Assembly: GCF_004378255.1 (NCBI RefSeq)
Contig: NZ_SNQG01000008.1
Span: 1-64,000 of the forward strand
Source: Mucilaginibacter phyllosphaerae
GTDB lineage: Bacteria; Bacteroidota; Bacteroidia; Sphingobacteriales; Sphingobacteriaceae
Length of the DNA: 64,000 bases
Direction: 5' to 3'
This document shows, one piece after another, positions 26,673 through 36,026 of the stretch. Made by a program: the position numbers and the translations under genes. The stretch's first letter is position 1; each line of letters opens with the position of its first letter. The notes under the pieces are model-generated. The model searched no databases. It was not told where the DNA came from and saw nothing but the letters and a program-made list of their open reading frames with translations.

Positions 26673-26975
26673 ATGAATAAAGCAGAAATGACATGGAACA
26701 ATTGTTTTTCAGCAAGAAGATATGGAATGGGCAATGATGAAAAGGGAATAAGAACTGAATATGAGCGGGACTGGGATAGGATAATTTTTTCTAGCCCTTT
26801 TAGGAGACTGCAAAACAAAACACAAGTTTTCCCTTTGCCCGAAGAGGTTTTTGTTCATAATAGGCTAACTCATTCGCTTGAAGTCGCTAGTGTAGGACGG
26901 TCATTAGGAAAGATAATAGGTAAGCATTTGGCCGACCTTCCCACACACTGGTCGCAGTTTGTAACTGCGACCTAA
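26673..26975 (+). pseudogene. Truncated dNTP triphosphohydrolase (dGTPase) N-terminus
   Basis: The first about 90 residues match the start of dGTPase/HD-type dNTPases: DKGIRTEYERDWDRIIFSSPFRRLQNKTQVF followed by HNRLTHSLEVASVGR, including the first metal-binding His of the HD domain. The rest (usually another 300 or more residues) is missing. After LPTHW the frame runs into an inverted-repeat element and stops. The real gene lost its 3' part at this junction. Confidence 0.85.
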
Positions 26976-26998
26976 AATAATGTAAGCTTTCAGCTTAC
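26950..26998. repeat. REP-like double hairpin
   Basis: Two perfect palindromes stand in tandem: GGTCGCAGTT/AACTGCGACC (26950-26972, 3-base loop) and GTAAGCT/AGCTTAC (26982-26998, 3-base loop). Paired short GC-rich hairpins of this kind are the usual form of REP elements mobilised by IS200-like (RAYT) transposases. It sits exactly at the dNTPase/RHS junction. Confidence 0.65.
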
Positions 26999-27002
26999 AC
27001 CT

Positions 27003-27938
27003 TACTCAAAGTAACTGACTATATAGATGGGTTCATTTATACCACGGCAGGCGTGGGCGCAGCCCAGCTGGATTACTTTGGCATGTCGGAGGGCAGGGTT
27101 AAGGAACACGGGCGGGGCAACGGTTACCCTAAAACAGGAGTTTATCATTACCGACCACCAGGGTAACGCCCGCATTAGCTTTGAGGACAGCGGCACGGGC
27201 ACAGCCAAAGTAGTGCAGGAGAACAGCTATTACGCCTACGGCATGAGCATGACCAGCACGATGGCCTTGCCAACCGCGCCGAACAAGAACCTGTATAACG
27301 GCGGTTCTGAATGGCAGAACGACTTTGCCGACTAGCCCGACTGGCAGCAAACGTTCTACCGTAACTATGACCAGGCATTGGGCCGTTTCCTGGCCGTTGA
27401 CCCCACGGCTGAGGCTACCGAGGACATGAGCGTTTACCAGTACGGGAATAATAACCCGGTGGCGTTTAATGATCCCTTGGGGAATTTATCAAAAAAAGAG
27501 ATAGAATCATTTGGCCCGTTGAAGTATGTGGGTGGCTTATCAAGCGCCTTTTGGATGAAAACCTATGCAAGCGAACAGGAATGGGGTTATGCGCAAGATT
27601 TTTTTGAACGTGCAGCAGCAATTGCAGGTGCCACGTCTATATACAATCCTGATAAAGCAGCTTCTGCCAATAACTTATCGTTCGATCAATTAGGAGCATT
27701 CCTTGAGACTGTTGGGGCTCACGGATTTAATGGAGATGGCGCTTTTAAATATGGATATCAAACAGGGGGTTTGGTATTTGATGCAGAAAGCTTTTATTCT
27801 AATTATTTAAACCCTGACACAATTGCAATAGTGCCTTTAATTACTGGTACTAAGGATACTTTGAATGTAGGAAATCATAAAATATTGCCTATATTTTCAA
27901 AACAAATGATTAGCTTAGTACGCCATTTAATGAAATGA
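27003..27938 (+). pseudogene. Broken C-terminal part of an RHS/YD-repeat protein
   Basis: The DNA encodes YIDGFIYTT...LDYFGMSEGRV, then, after a one-base shift at about 27100, RNTGGATVTLKQEFIITDHQGNARISF and an RHS core ending ALGRFLAVDPTAEAT...YGNNNPVAFNDPLGN. An amber codon at 27333-27335 interrupts the core. A tail of about 150 residues of unknown type follows (27480-27938), in the position of a toxin tip. The start is lost at the REP element. Its stop overlaps the start of the pilin gene by 4 bases. Confidence 0.8.
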
Positions 27939-28360
27939 ATACACCTTATCTTATACTATTCCGTAAAGCTAAAGCTTTTACCCTTACAGAGATACTGGTA
28001 GTGCTTTGTATCGTTGGTATTTTAGTTTTCCTGATCCTTCCAAACCTTCTACCCTTGATCACTAAAGCAAAAAGTGTGGAGGCGAAAACCAATCTCGCCC
28101 ATGTGCAGCTTCTGGAACAAAGCTACTTTTATGAACATTCTAAATACAGTAAGGACCTGGTAGAACTGGGCTTTATTCAGGAAAAACTGGTAACAGACGA
28201 TAAAGATGGCCGCGCAAATTACCGTGTCGAAATTACAAATGTAACCACTACCACTTTTACCGCAAGAGCTACTTCCGTTACCGATTTTGATGGTGACGGC
28301 GTGTTCAATGTCTGGGAGATCAACCAGGATAAAACGATTAAAGAAGTTACCCCGGATTAA
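27935..28360 (+). CDS. Type II secretion/type IV pilin-like major pseudopilin (GspG-like)
   Basis: The 141-residue prepilin has a short leader MNTPYLILFRKAKA, then the N-methylation motif FTLTEILVVLCIVGILVFLILP with Glu at +5 and a 20-residue hydrophobic helix. The C-terminal DFDGDGVFNVWE is an Asp-rich loop like the calcium site of GspG/major pseudopilins. It would be cleaved by the A24 peptidase encoded next and polymerise into the periplasmic pseudopilus. First gene of the plus-strand secretion arm. Confidence 0.85.
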   Translation: MNTPYLILFRKAKAFTLTEILVVLCIVGILVFLILPNLLPLITKAKSVEAKTNLAHVQLLEQSYFYEHSKYSKDLVELGFIQEKLVTDDKDGRANYRVEITNVTTTTFTARATSVTDFDGDGVFNVWEINQDKTIKEVTPD

Positions 28361-28361
28361 A

Positions 28362-28895
28362 GTGTTGTTGCCGCTGCTGAATTTTTTAATCGTCGCCTGT
28401 CTCTGGACCGTGTTTATGCAGGACATCCGTTTCAGGGCGGTAAGCTGGCTTTTTTTTCCGGTACTTGCCCTATTATACATTGCCCACGGAATAGTTAGCG
28501 GGATTTATTTAAAAGAAGTTTTGTTTAATACTGCGCTTAACATTGCCTTTTTACTGGTAGTATTTACCGTAGTTTGGCTATATATATCACTCAGGCAGCG
28601 CAGGCTTATTTATCTTCCGGATAAACTGATCGGTTGGGGTGATATCCTCTTTCTTTTGTGTATCTGTTTTTTTTTTACGCTTTTGAATTTCATTTTATTC
28701 TATATCACCAGTTTGTTTATCATCATTGTGCTTTGGCTGATATGGGTCAGCTTGAGGCCGGGAACAGCCTACAGGCACGTACCACTTGCCGGCTTACAGG
28801 CATTGATCCTGTCCGTTTTTTTAATCATCGATTGGTCGAACAGATCAATCGATCTGACCAGTGATAACTGGTTGCTTTTTTTAATTGGCGGGTAA
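28362..28895 (+). CDS. Minimal prepilin peptidase (A24 family)
   Basis: The product is 177 residues if started at the GTG at 28362, two bases after the pilin stop; an in-frame ATG at 28287 lies inside the pilin gene and is unlikely. It has about six membrane helices. The likely catalytic aspartates are D21 in QDIRFRAVSW and D94 in LIGWGDILFL, matching the D...GxGD pattern of A24 proteases. The N-terminal methylase/CxxC zinc domain of GspO/PilD is absent, so it resembles short CpaA/FlaK-type enzymes. It processes the pseudopilins of this locus. TAATG overlap with gspE. Confidence 0.78.
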   Translation: MLLPLLNFLIVACLWTVFMQDIRFRAVSWLFFPVLALLYIAHGIVSGIYLKEVLFNTALNIAFLLVVFTVVWLYISLRQRRLIYLPDKLIGWGDILFLLCICFFFTLLNFILFYITSLFIIIVLWLIWVSLRPGTAYRHVPLAGLQALILSVFLIIDWSNRSIDLTSDNWLLFLIGG

Positions 28896-30328
28896 TGGCG
28901 GCGGAAGAAGATATCATTTTACTAACCGAAAACCTGCACTGGTTGAAAAAGGAGGCTGCATGGCACTATCGAGTGTTGCCCTGCAGCCGATCTGATCATC
29001 AGCTGACGCTTTATTGTGAGGAGGGCGCAGACCAGGAAAGCCTGTCTGCAGAACTGGAGACGTTGCTTGGGTATGAGGTGCTCTTAAAACCGATTCATGC
29101 TTCTCGTATAACAGTACTTTTATCCAAGTATTATTTAAAACAACCAGCGGGGCGCGAGAAGGCTGTCGCTCCCGGGCACCATAACGCAGACGATTTCTTA
29201 AAAGACCTGATCCGTGAAGCGAAAAACCTGAAAAGCAGCGATATTCACATTGAAAGTTATGAAAATAAATGCCGCGTTAGGATCCGTGTAGACGGGATGA
29301 TGGTTGAACGTTATTTATTAAAAAAAGATGAATATCCGGAACTGATCAATAAGATCAAAATCATTGCCAATCTGGATATTTCTGAAAAACGTTTACCGCA
29401 GGATGGCCGTGTTAACTTCGATGAAAAAGATGCAAAATTTGATATCCGGGTATCAATCCTGCCGACGCTTTACGGGGAAAAAGTGGTATTGAGGCTTTTA
29501 AATAATGACGCCACAGATATTGACCTGCGTACCCTGGGTTTTTCTGAGTTTGACCTGAATAACTATTTACAGGGGATCAAACGTCCTAACGGATTGTTGC
29601 TGATCAGCGGGCCGACAGGTTCCGGTAAAACCACCACTTTGTATGCCTCTCTTAAAGAACTTAATAAAGAGACCCGGAATATCCTGACCATCGAAGACCC
29701 GGTGGAATATACCCTGGAAGGCATCAACCAGGTCGCGCTCAAAGAATCTATCGGACTTACCTTTCCCGCGGCATTACGCACATTTTTACGGCAGGACCCG
29801 GATGTGATTATGGTGGGGGAGATCAGGGATCCCGAAACGGCTCAGATGGCCATCAGGGCTGCGCTTACCGGTCACCTGGTGCTGTCTACCATTCACACCA
29901 ATTCCGCCTGGGGGACGGTATCCCGCCTGATTGATATGGGCATCCCGTCTTTTCAGGTAGCCAGTACGCTGAATACTACTGTGGCACAGCGCCTGATCAG
30001 GTTATTGTGTCCGAACTGTAAAGAAAAAGCTTTGATGGTTGACGACGCGTTTCCCAAACAATTTACGCCGCCCGTGCAGTTAACTCATCATTATGTTTCA
30101 AAAGGTTGCGAGCATTGCCACTATACGGGATATAAGGGTAGAAAGGCGGTTTATGAAGTTATTCCCATCGATCGGGAACTGGCACTTGAAATTAAAAACG
30201 GGAATATGTATATTCAGGACCTGTTAAAAGAGAAGGGCGTGGAAACGCTTTCGGAAAATGCATTTGATCTGTTTAAAGAAGGCCTGACCTCTATTGAAGA
30301 GATTTACCCTTTGTTATTTAACTATTGA
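28895..30328 (+). CDS. GspE/PilB-family secretion ATPase
   Basis: A 477-residue hexameric ATPase of the type II secretion/type IV pilus class. A divergent N-terminal domain of about 100 residues is followed by the N2 region (SSDIHIESYENKCRVRIRVDG), Walker A GPTGSGKTTT near residue 239, the Asp box TIEDPVEY, Walker B DPDVIMVGEIRD, the His box GHLVLSTIHTN, and a C-terminal zinc module with two CxxC pairs (CPNC, CEHC). It powers pseudopilus assembly at the inner membrane together with the GspF-like protein encoded on the other arm. Confidence 0.94.
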   Translation: MAAEEDIILLTENLHWLKKEAAWHYRVLPCSRSDHQLTLYCEEGADQESLSAELETLLGYEVLLKPIHASRITVLLSKYYLKQPAGREKAVAPGHHNADDFLKDLIREAKNLKSSDIHIESYENKCRVRIRVDGMMVERYLLKKDEYPELINKIKIIANLDISEKRLPQDGRVNFDEKDAKFDIRVSILPTLYGEKVVLRLLNNDATDIDLRTLGFSEFDLNNYLQGIKRPNGLLLISGPTGSGKTTTLYASLKELNKETRNILTIEDPVEYTLEGINQVALKESIGLTFPAALRTFLRQDPDVIMVGEIRDPETAQMAIRAALTGHLVLSTIHTNSAWGTVSRLIDMGIPSFQVASTLNTTVAQRLIRLLCPNCKEKALMVDDAFPKQFTPPVQLTHHYVSKGCEHCHYTGYKGRKAVYEVIPIDRELALEIKNGNMYIQDLLKEKGVETLSENAFDLFKEGLTSIEEIYPLLFNY

Positions 30329-30334
30329 TATTGT

Positions 30335-32269
30335 ATGTATAAAACTTTTACCCGGTCAGTGCTGATCGCTTTCCTGTACCTTGTGCCTTTTTGTTCGAAG
30401 GCACAGCAGGTGGACAGGATCGGGGTTATCCAGCAAAACCTGCAGAACCTTTCCGCTAAAGTTCCGGGACTCAATCAAAAAGTACGGCTAATGGTGACCG
30501 GCGTTTCCATTAAAGATTATCTGAATGCGCTTTCCCAATCCAGCAACTTAAGTATCAGCAGTGATCCGGGCTTGAATTTTCCGGTATTTGATACGTTTAA
30601 CGATGTTTCGGCATCTAACATCCTGTTATTGCTGGCCAAAAAATACAATCTTGACCTCACTATTGTCGGTAACATCATTTATGTAACGCCTTATCAGGAC
30701 CCCAACCAGTTACTGAAACCTGCTGTAAAAGAACTTAAAATACAATATTCGCGACTGGACAATACCTTATCCCTTGATCTGGCTAACGATAGCCTCGTGG
30801 CGGTCTCCCGTAAGATAACACAATTGTCAGGCATCAATGTCGTGGTGCCTGTACAGATGCAGGGTAAAATGGTCAGCGGGTTTATTGCGGCTGCCCAGTT
30901 TGATAAGGCCCTGGGCAGCCTTGCTTTTACCAACGGCATCAAAGTAACTAAAACAGATGATGGTTTTTACCTGTTCCAAACGCTGGAAGAGAACGAAGAA
31001 GTTTATGTGAACGGGGATAAAAGGACTTCGGTACGGAAGAATTTCAGACCCCAGGCCCCGGGGAACAGCGGGGGTGCGTCGGGTATTTTCAGCAGGATGG
31101 TGGGCGGCCAGAAACTGCTCTCGGCAGATGCTGTTAACGCGCCGATAGCTGACCTGGTTAAATACGCTTCCCAGGAAACCAATAAGAGTTATTCTATTTA
31201 CTCTGACCTGAAGGGTACCATCACGTTACATGTCAACGATATCACATATGAAACCTTCCTGACACTGTTATTCAAAAGTACAGATTATACTTTTCATGCG
31301 GAGGAAGGGATTTATATTATCGGCGACCGGAAACTGGAGGGGTTGAGGGCGTTCAAGCCGATACATGTTCAGAACAGGTCGATTGATACGATCATCAACA
31401 TGATTCCTGCCGAATGGAAACGCGGTATTGAGATCAAAGAATTCAGGGAACAAAACACGCTATTATTATCAGGTTCCGGCGCGCAGATTAAAGAGGTGGA
31501 GGATTTTATCAAACGTCTTGATGTACTGGTGCCTGTGGTGACCATAGAAGTGATGATGATCGATATCCACAATTCCAGAACCGTCTCGACCGGGATCAGC
31601 GCCGGGATCTCGGATAGTGTCAGGACAGGCGGAACGGTGCTTCCCGGAATCAATTATACTTTTGGCGCAAAGTCGATCAATAGCTTTCTGAATAGTATCA
31701 GCAGGTCCACCTCGGTTAATCTGGGACATGTCACACCAAACTTCTACCTCAGCTTGCAGGCGCTGGAAGCAAATGAAAATGTAAATATTCGCTCTGTTCC
31801 TAAACTATCGGCTATGAATGGACACCCGGCTACCTTCAGTATTGGTAAGAAGGCCTATTACAGGAACAGGACCCAAAATGTAATTCCATCACTCGGTAAT
31901 CCCAGTTCTATTTTTACAGATAATTACCAGGAAGTTAAAGCTGATCTCTCCATTAAGGTCGACGCGGTGGTTTCAGGAGATGACGAGGTGACCCTTAAAA
32001 TAAAAGTGAGCATGGCGGACTTCACCTCGATCCCCAGTGACGGTTCCCCGCCTCCTCAGGCCATTAGTGAGTTTGAAACCAGTTTACGGGTACATAACGA
32101 AGATATGATCATGCTCGGCGGCATTGAAAGAACCGAGAACAGCGAAAGTGGTTCAGGTATCCCGTTTCTATCCAGGATACCGGTTTTGAAATGGATATTT
32201 AGCAGCCGGAGCCGCACAAATGCCAAAGTGGTAACCGTGCTTTTTATAAAACCTATCGTGAAGCGTTAA
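30335..32269 (+). CDS. GspD/PilQ-family secretin
   Basis: The 644-residue product has a signal peptide (LYLVPFCSKAQ), an N0/STN domain at about residues 40-130, repeated N-domains (SGFIAAAQFDKALGSLAF; TYETFLTLLF; MIPAEWKRGIEIKEF), and a C-terminal secretin domain from about residue 415 (TIEVMMIDIHNS; VRSVPKL-type strand; IPFLSRIPVLKWIFSSRS). The final block is the classic secretin lip motif. It should form the outer-membrane channel of the system. It follows gspE by 6 bases. Confidence 0.92.
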   Translation: MYKTFTRSVLIAFLYLVPFCSKAQQVDRIGVIQQNLQNLSAKVPGLNQKVRLMVTGVSIKDYLNALSQSSNLSISSDPGLNFPVFDTFNDVSASNILLLLAKKYNLDLTIVGNIIYVTPYQDPNQLLKPAVKELKIQYSRLDNTLSLDLANDSLVAVSRKITQLSGINVVVPVQMQGKMVSGFIAAAQFDKALGSLAFTNGIKVTKTDDGFYLFQTLEENEEVYVNGDKRTSVRKNFRPQAPGNSGGASGIFSRMVGGQKLLSADAVNAPIADLVKYASQETNKSYSIYSDLKGTITLHVNDITYETFLTLLFKSTDYTFHAEEGIYIIGDRKLEGLRAFKPIHVQNRSIDTIINMIPAEWKRGIEIKEFREQNTLLLSGSGAQIKEVEDFIKRLDVLVPVVTIEVMMIDIHNSRTVSTGISAGISDSVRTGGTVLPGINYTFGAKSINSFLNSISRSTSVNLGHVTPNFYLSLQALEANENVNIRSVPKLSAMNGHPATFSIGKKAYYRNRTQNVIPSLGNPSSIFTDNYQEVKADLSIKVDAVVSGDDEVTLKIKVSMADFTSIPSDGSPPPQAISEFETSLRVHNEDMIMLGGIERTENSESGSGIPFLSRIPVLKWIFSSRSRTNAKVVTVLFIKPIVKR

Positions 32270-32270
32270 G

Positions 32271-33485
32271 ATGGCACTTGCAAAGTTCATTCATATCGGT
32301 CAGTGCATTGGCATTAGCATCCGTTTATCAGCCAATGGTGGGCTCTCGGCTGACGCATGTCAGGTAATTCGGCGGGAAGGCAAGCTGGATATCAACCAGC
32401 AAATACCTGCATGCACATCTCTTAACGAGCTTTTTAAATTACTCCCTGCAAAATCAATTATAGCCCTGAACATAACCGGGAGAGGCGTTGTGAACAAACA
32501 GGAGGAAACGGCCGGATCTGCTGACACTGTTGAATTTGATAGGATAATGCCCGGCGCAAACCCGGATGATTTTTTTATGCAGCGTTTCGTTTCCGGCAAT
32601 AATATATTCTCATCTGTGATCAGGAGATCCGAAGCAGATAAGCTGCTTGATGCATGCGCGTCGGCGGGTTTCAAACCGGTAATGCTTTCCCTGGGGCCAT
32701 TTCCCGCAGATGTGATCTTAAACCAGTTAAATAATTACGGGGAAGACCTTGTTTTTAATGGGCATCGGATCAGCTATAACGAGCACCAGGAATGGTTGTC
32801 TTATGGGTATAAACCGGATATGACAGCGCAATTCCCTATTAAAGCAGATATGGAAACACTATTGGAGAGGATGATCTTACCATACGCCGCGGCGTTTCAG
32901 GTCATATTGACCAAGAAAGTTGAACCGGTGTGTGCGGAAGTACCCCTGTTGCGGTCCAATTTAACCGGATTGTTGGATGCTATAAAACTAAAAATAACCG
33001 GGGCTATGATCCTGGCCATATTTTTTGTTTTACTCGCTGTGAATACCGTCCTGTTTTCATGGCTTTTTACCGATAATGACCGGCTGTCAGCACAATTAAG
33101 CCGGTCCTCGCGGGATACGGAGGGTATCCGGGAAATTGAAGAACGCGTAAGCCGGGATGAAATCCTCCTGAAGGAACTCGGATGGGACGGGGGAATAAAT
33201 AAAAGTATGCTGATTGATAAAGTGGCCGCTTTATTACCCGAAGGCATTACCTGGAAAGAGGTGAACATCAACCCGGTCGATCCGCAGAGAAGCAGGCAGG
33301 ATAAAGTAGTACGCTTTGCTGACCGCAGACTTAGCATCAGCGGTAACGCGGCGGCGGTATTGGATGTTAATGAATGGATCGCCAGGGTCAAAACGATGGC
33401 CTGGGTTAAGAATGCAAGGCTGGAAAGTTATACGTATAATAACGAACTGAATACAGGCCAGTTCAAAATATTGCTGGAGTATTGA
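32271..33485 (+). CDS. GspL/PilM-PilN-like inner membrane assembly protein
   Basis: A 404-residue protein with a cytoplasmic N-terminal part of about 235 residues, consistent with the actin-like fold of GspL/PilM. One membrane helix follows at about residues 243-268 (GAMILAIFFVLLAVNTVLF), then a periplasmic coiled segment (LSAQLSRSSRDTEGIREIEERV) and a ferredoxin-like end (LPEGITWKEVNI). Sequence identity to known GspL is too low to see directly; the call rests on topology and the position between secretin and GspM-like genes. It would couple the ATPase to the periplasmic parts. Confidence 0.68.
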   Translation: MALAKFIHIGQCIGISIRLSANGGLSADACQVIRREGKLDINQQIPACTSLNELFKLLPAKSIIALNITGRGVVNKQEETAGSADTVEFDRIMPGANPDDFFMQRFVSGNNIFSSVIRRSEADKLLDACASAGFKPVMLSLGPFPADVILNQLNNYGEDLVFNGHRISYNEHQEWLSYGYKPDMTAQFPIKADMETLLERMILPYAAAFQVILTKKVEPVCAEVPLLRSNLTGLLDAIKLKITGAMILAIFFVLLAVNTVLFSWLFTDNDRLSAQLSRSSRDTEGIREIEERVSRDEILLKELGWDGGINKSMLIDKVAALLPEGITWKEVNINPVDPQRSRQDKVVRFADRRLSISGNAAAVLDVNEWIARVKTMAWVKNARLESYTYNNELNTGQFKILLEY

Positions 33486-33486
33486 T

Positions 33487-34008
33487 ATGTGGGATAAATT
33501 AACGGTAAAGAAAGAATATCTTTTAACAGCAGGCGTATTTGTATTGCTGCTGATCAGTTATCAGCTGGCTTTCAAAAAAACGATCGCTTTATGGACGGTA
33601 CACAAAGAACTGCAAAAAAATTTAAGCCTTGCTGGTGATGTGTCTGTACAGCCGGGTTACTTGAAACGAAAGGGCCATAACCTTGAAAGCATATCGCAGT
33701 TGTATAAGGCAGATTCTGCGACATTCCGGAACAGTATTATCAGTACGGTGTCAATAACCGCGTCAAAAGAAAATGTGAGGTTGCTGGAAGTCCCGGCTGA
33801 AGACCCATTTTACAAAACGGACAAGTTTAGCATTCAAAAACTGGTTTTCCAGGGCGATTACTTCGCGCTGCTCAAGACCCTGCAGAAATTGCAGCAAAGC
33901 AGTCAGATAGGTGTGATCCGGTCGGCCGCTATAAAACTCCCGGAAAAGGGGCGTACCGGTGACCTCAAAATGCCTGTGCTGGAAGTGTTGTTCTTGTCTG
34001 CCCGATAA
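33487..34008 (+). CDS. GspM/PilO-like inner membrane protein
   Basis: A 173-residue protein with a short cytoplasmic N-terminus, one membrane helix (YLLTAGVFVLLLISYQLAF), a helical coil and a small periplasmic ferredoxin-like domain (VRLLEVPAEDPFYK, then LVFQGDYFALLKTLQKLQQS). The YFALLKTLQKLQ pattern is the helix expected in PilO/GspM. It follows the GspL-like gene by one base and is the last gene of the plus arm; the minus arm's gspF ends 12 bases away. Confidence 0.72.
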   Translation: MWDKLTVKKEYLLTAGVFVLLLISYQLAFKKTIALWTVHKELQKNLSLAGDVSVQPGYLKRKGHNLESISQLYKADSATFRNSIISTVSITASKENVRLLEVPAEDPFYKTDKFSIQKLVFQGDYFALLKTLQKLQQSSQIGVIRSAAIKLPEKGRTGDLKMPVLEVLFLSAR

Positions 34009-34020
34009 AGTTTTGCTGAA

Positions 34021-35178
34021 TTACTGAAAGCTGTTGCTCATCTGGAATAACGGTAAATAGATCGAAACCACAATTACGCCTACGATAAGCCCAAGAAAAA
34101 TAATGATCAGGGGTTGCATAACACTGCTGAGGGTGGATGTTTTATATTCTACTTCAGTCAGGTACTGCTCGGCCACCCAGGCAAAAAAATAATCAAGTTT
34201 CTTGCTCTCTTCACCAACTTTAATCAGCTGGATCATTTTGGGCGGAAAGATCCTGAATTTTTTCAGGCTTTCATGAAGGGACCGGCCTTTTAGTATGTCA
34301 TCTTCTATTGCCCGTAACGCGCGTTCCACGGGGTAGTAACCGATCATTTGCCTGCTGAGCGCGATGGCCCTGAGTAATGGGAGTTCCGCGTGTATAAGCA
34401 AACGCATGGAATTGCTGAAGCGGGCGAGGTAGGCTTTCTGTACCAGGTTGCCAACCATCGGCAGGCGAAGTATGAGGGCGGATGAAACCCGGCGCCAACG
34501 GTCATCTTTACGAAAACGATAAATAAATACAGTCACCGTAATGATGATGACAGCAAACGGCATAAAGTATTTACCTACAGCGGTTGACAAGTCTATTACC
34601 TGCCGTGTGACCCAGGGCAGTTCGCCGCCGAAACGTTTAAAGACCTCCCCAAACATGGGCACAACGAACTTTAGCATGAAAAATATAGCTCCCGCCGAGG
34701 CGGACAGTACGATCACAGGGTAGGTGAGGGCCGAAACGATTGTCCTGCGTTGTTTGATCTTGCTTTTATAAAACTTAGCCAGGTCTTGCAACACTTCAAT
34801 GAGTTTACCCGTTTCTTCTCCTATCTGCAGGCTGTATACCTCGTACAATGAAAACCTGCCGCTTTGTTCAAGTGCTTTTGAAAACGGCTGTCCTTTTAAT
34901 ACGGCCTCTTTAACGGAGGTAAACAAAGTCTTATCTTTTTGCTGTTCCTGTTCAGCGGTAGCCAGTTCAAACGCGCTTTTAAAATCGATACCTGCCTGAA
35001 GCAGTGAACTTAGTTCCAGGTAAAGGAATTCTTTTTTTTTATCAGAAAGTTCCCCGCTGCCAAAACTGATATCCCGGTTCCAGATACTTTCCTGCTGCGA
35101 TTTTGATTCCTGCAACGGTTTACCGCCGGCCCTGTTCTTTTTTCCGGAGTCATATTTACTTAAGTCAATGGATGGCAT
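34021..35178 (-). CDS. GspF/PilC-family inner membrane platform protein
   Basis: The 385-residue protein has two T2SSF domains. The first, about residues 45-170, has ELSSLLQAGIDFKSAF, YEVYSLQIGEETGKLIEVL and a helix at ALTYPVIVLSASAGAIFF. The second, about residues 245-370, has FSNSMRLLIHAELPLL and MIQLIKVGEESKKLD. There are three membrane helices in all. It forms the rotating platform acted on by GspE. It overlaps the upstream pseudopilin gene by 14 bases. Last gene of the minus-strand arm. Confidence 0.93.
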   Translation of the reverse strand: MPSIDLSKYDSGKKNRAGGKPLQESKSQQESIWNRDISFGSGELSDKKKEFLYLELSSLLQAGIDFKSAFELATAEQEQQKDKTLFTSVKEAVLKGQPFSKALEQSGRFSLYEVYSLQIGEETGKLIEVLQDLAKFYKSKIKQRRTIVSALTYPVIVLSASAGAIFFMLKFVVPMFGEVFKRFGGELPWVTRQVIDLSTAVGKYFMPFAVIIITVTVFIYRFRKDDRWRRVSSALILRLPMVGNLVQKAYLARFSNSMRLLIHAELPLLRAIALSRQMIGYYPVERALRAIEDDILKGRSLHESLKKFRIFPPKMIQLIKVGEESKKLDYFFAWVAEQYLTEVEYKTSTLSSVMQPLIIIFLGLIVGVIVVSIYLPLFQMSNSFQ

Positions 35179-35665
35179 AATGATCGTTTTGAAAAAGGGT
35201 TTCCGAACTGTATTGTTTAAAGTAATGATAAGGGATTACCTGATCGTGGTAAGTAATACTAAAGGATAATTCATCCTGCAATACGGCAGAATCGGGATTC
35301 GTTTCGGGGGGGCGGCCCTCAAACTTTGAGTCGAGCTGTTGATAATCAACTCTAAAGGTATCTGTAATACCCCGCGTACGGACGAGAAAACCGCTATCAA
35401 AAGTGTAAGAGGTGGTATCATTTTGGCCGATGATCAGGACCTTCAATCCTTGTCGCCTGACAGCCTCTGCTTTTGAAAAATCCCTTCTTAATAACCTGTC
35501 GAGCGTAAGCATAACCATAACTTCGTCATTCTTTTTGCTGAATGAATGATAAGAACGGGTAACGATACCGTATATGGTAAACGTCAGGCCGATCAGTATG
35601 GCCGAAATCATCATTGTGATAACGAGCTCCAGGATGGTAAAGGCTTTAACTTTAAGCTTACTCAT
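35165..35665 (-). CDS. Minor pseudopilin (GspJ/GspH-like)
   Basis: About 166 residues from MSKLKVKA; an ATG three codons upstream is also open. The leader KLKVKA is followed by FTILELVITMMISAILIGLTF, with Glu at +5 of the processed form and a hydrophobic helix. The C-terminal part is beta-rich and variable, as in minor pseudopilins that cap the pseudopilus. It overlaps the preceding pseudopilin gene by 8 bases and gspF by 14, showing tight coupling. Confidence 0.8.
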   Translation of the reverse strand: MSKLKVKAFTILELVITMMISAILIGLTFTIYGIVTRSYHSFSKKNDEVMVMLTLDRLLRRDFSKAEAVRRQGLKVLIIGQNDTTSYTFDSGFLVRTRGITDTFRVDYQQLDSKFEGRPPETNPDSAVLQDELSFSITYHDQVIPYHYFKQYSSETLFQNDHYAIH

Positions 35666-36026
35666 GTTCTGCAAATATTATTCTACGGCTTACCGCCATG
35701 CTTTCATTGTTCTGGTCAAAGGCTTCCAGTTGCACACTGATCAGGTCCGTTGTATTACCATAAGGTGAAACGGTCTGACTGATGGTGAAATCACCTGACT
35801 GAAAGGTGCGGTTTTCGAAGACTTCGCCTGGGCCGCTTGTTAAAAAAATGTCCTGGAACGTAGCTTGTGCCTTGAGCTGTTTGGCAGACAAGGATGTACG
35901 GAACACATTGGCGAATATGGACATGGCAATGCCGAAAACAATAATGATGAGCACCATAGCTATGACCACTTCCATGATACTGGAAGATTTTAGCTTACCG
36001 TTCAGTTTTAATTTCTTTCCAGCCAT
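35658..36026 (-). CDS. Minor pseudopilin (GspI-like)
   Basis: A 122-residue prepilin-like protein with the basic leader MAGKKLKLNGKLK, then SSSIMEVVIAMVLIIIVFGIAM with a Glu at +5 if cleavage falls after K13-S14. The canonical Phe at +1 is replaced by Ser. Small beta domain after the helix. It starts inside the end of the GspK-like gene (19-base overlap) and overlaps the next pseudopilin gene, so three minor pseudopilin-type genes run in series. Confidence 0.75.
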   Translation of the reverse strand: MAGKKLKLNGKLKSSSIMEVVIAMVLIIIVFGIAMSIFANVFRTSLSAKQLKAQATFQDIFLTSGPGEVFENRTFQSGDFTISQTVSPYGNTTDLISVQLEAFDQNNESMAVSRRIIFAEHE

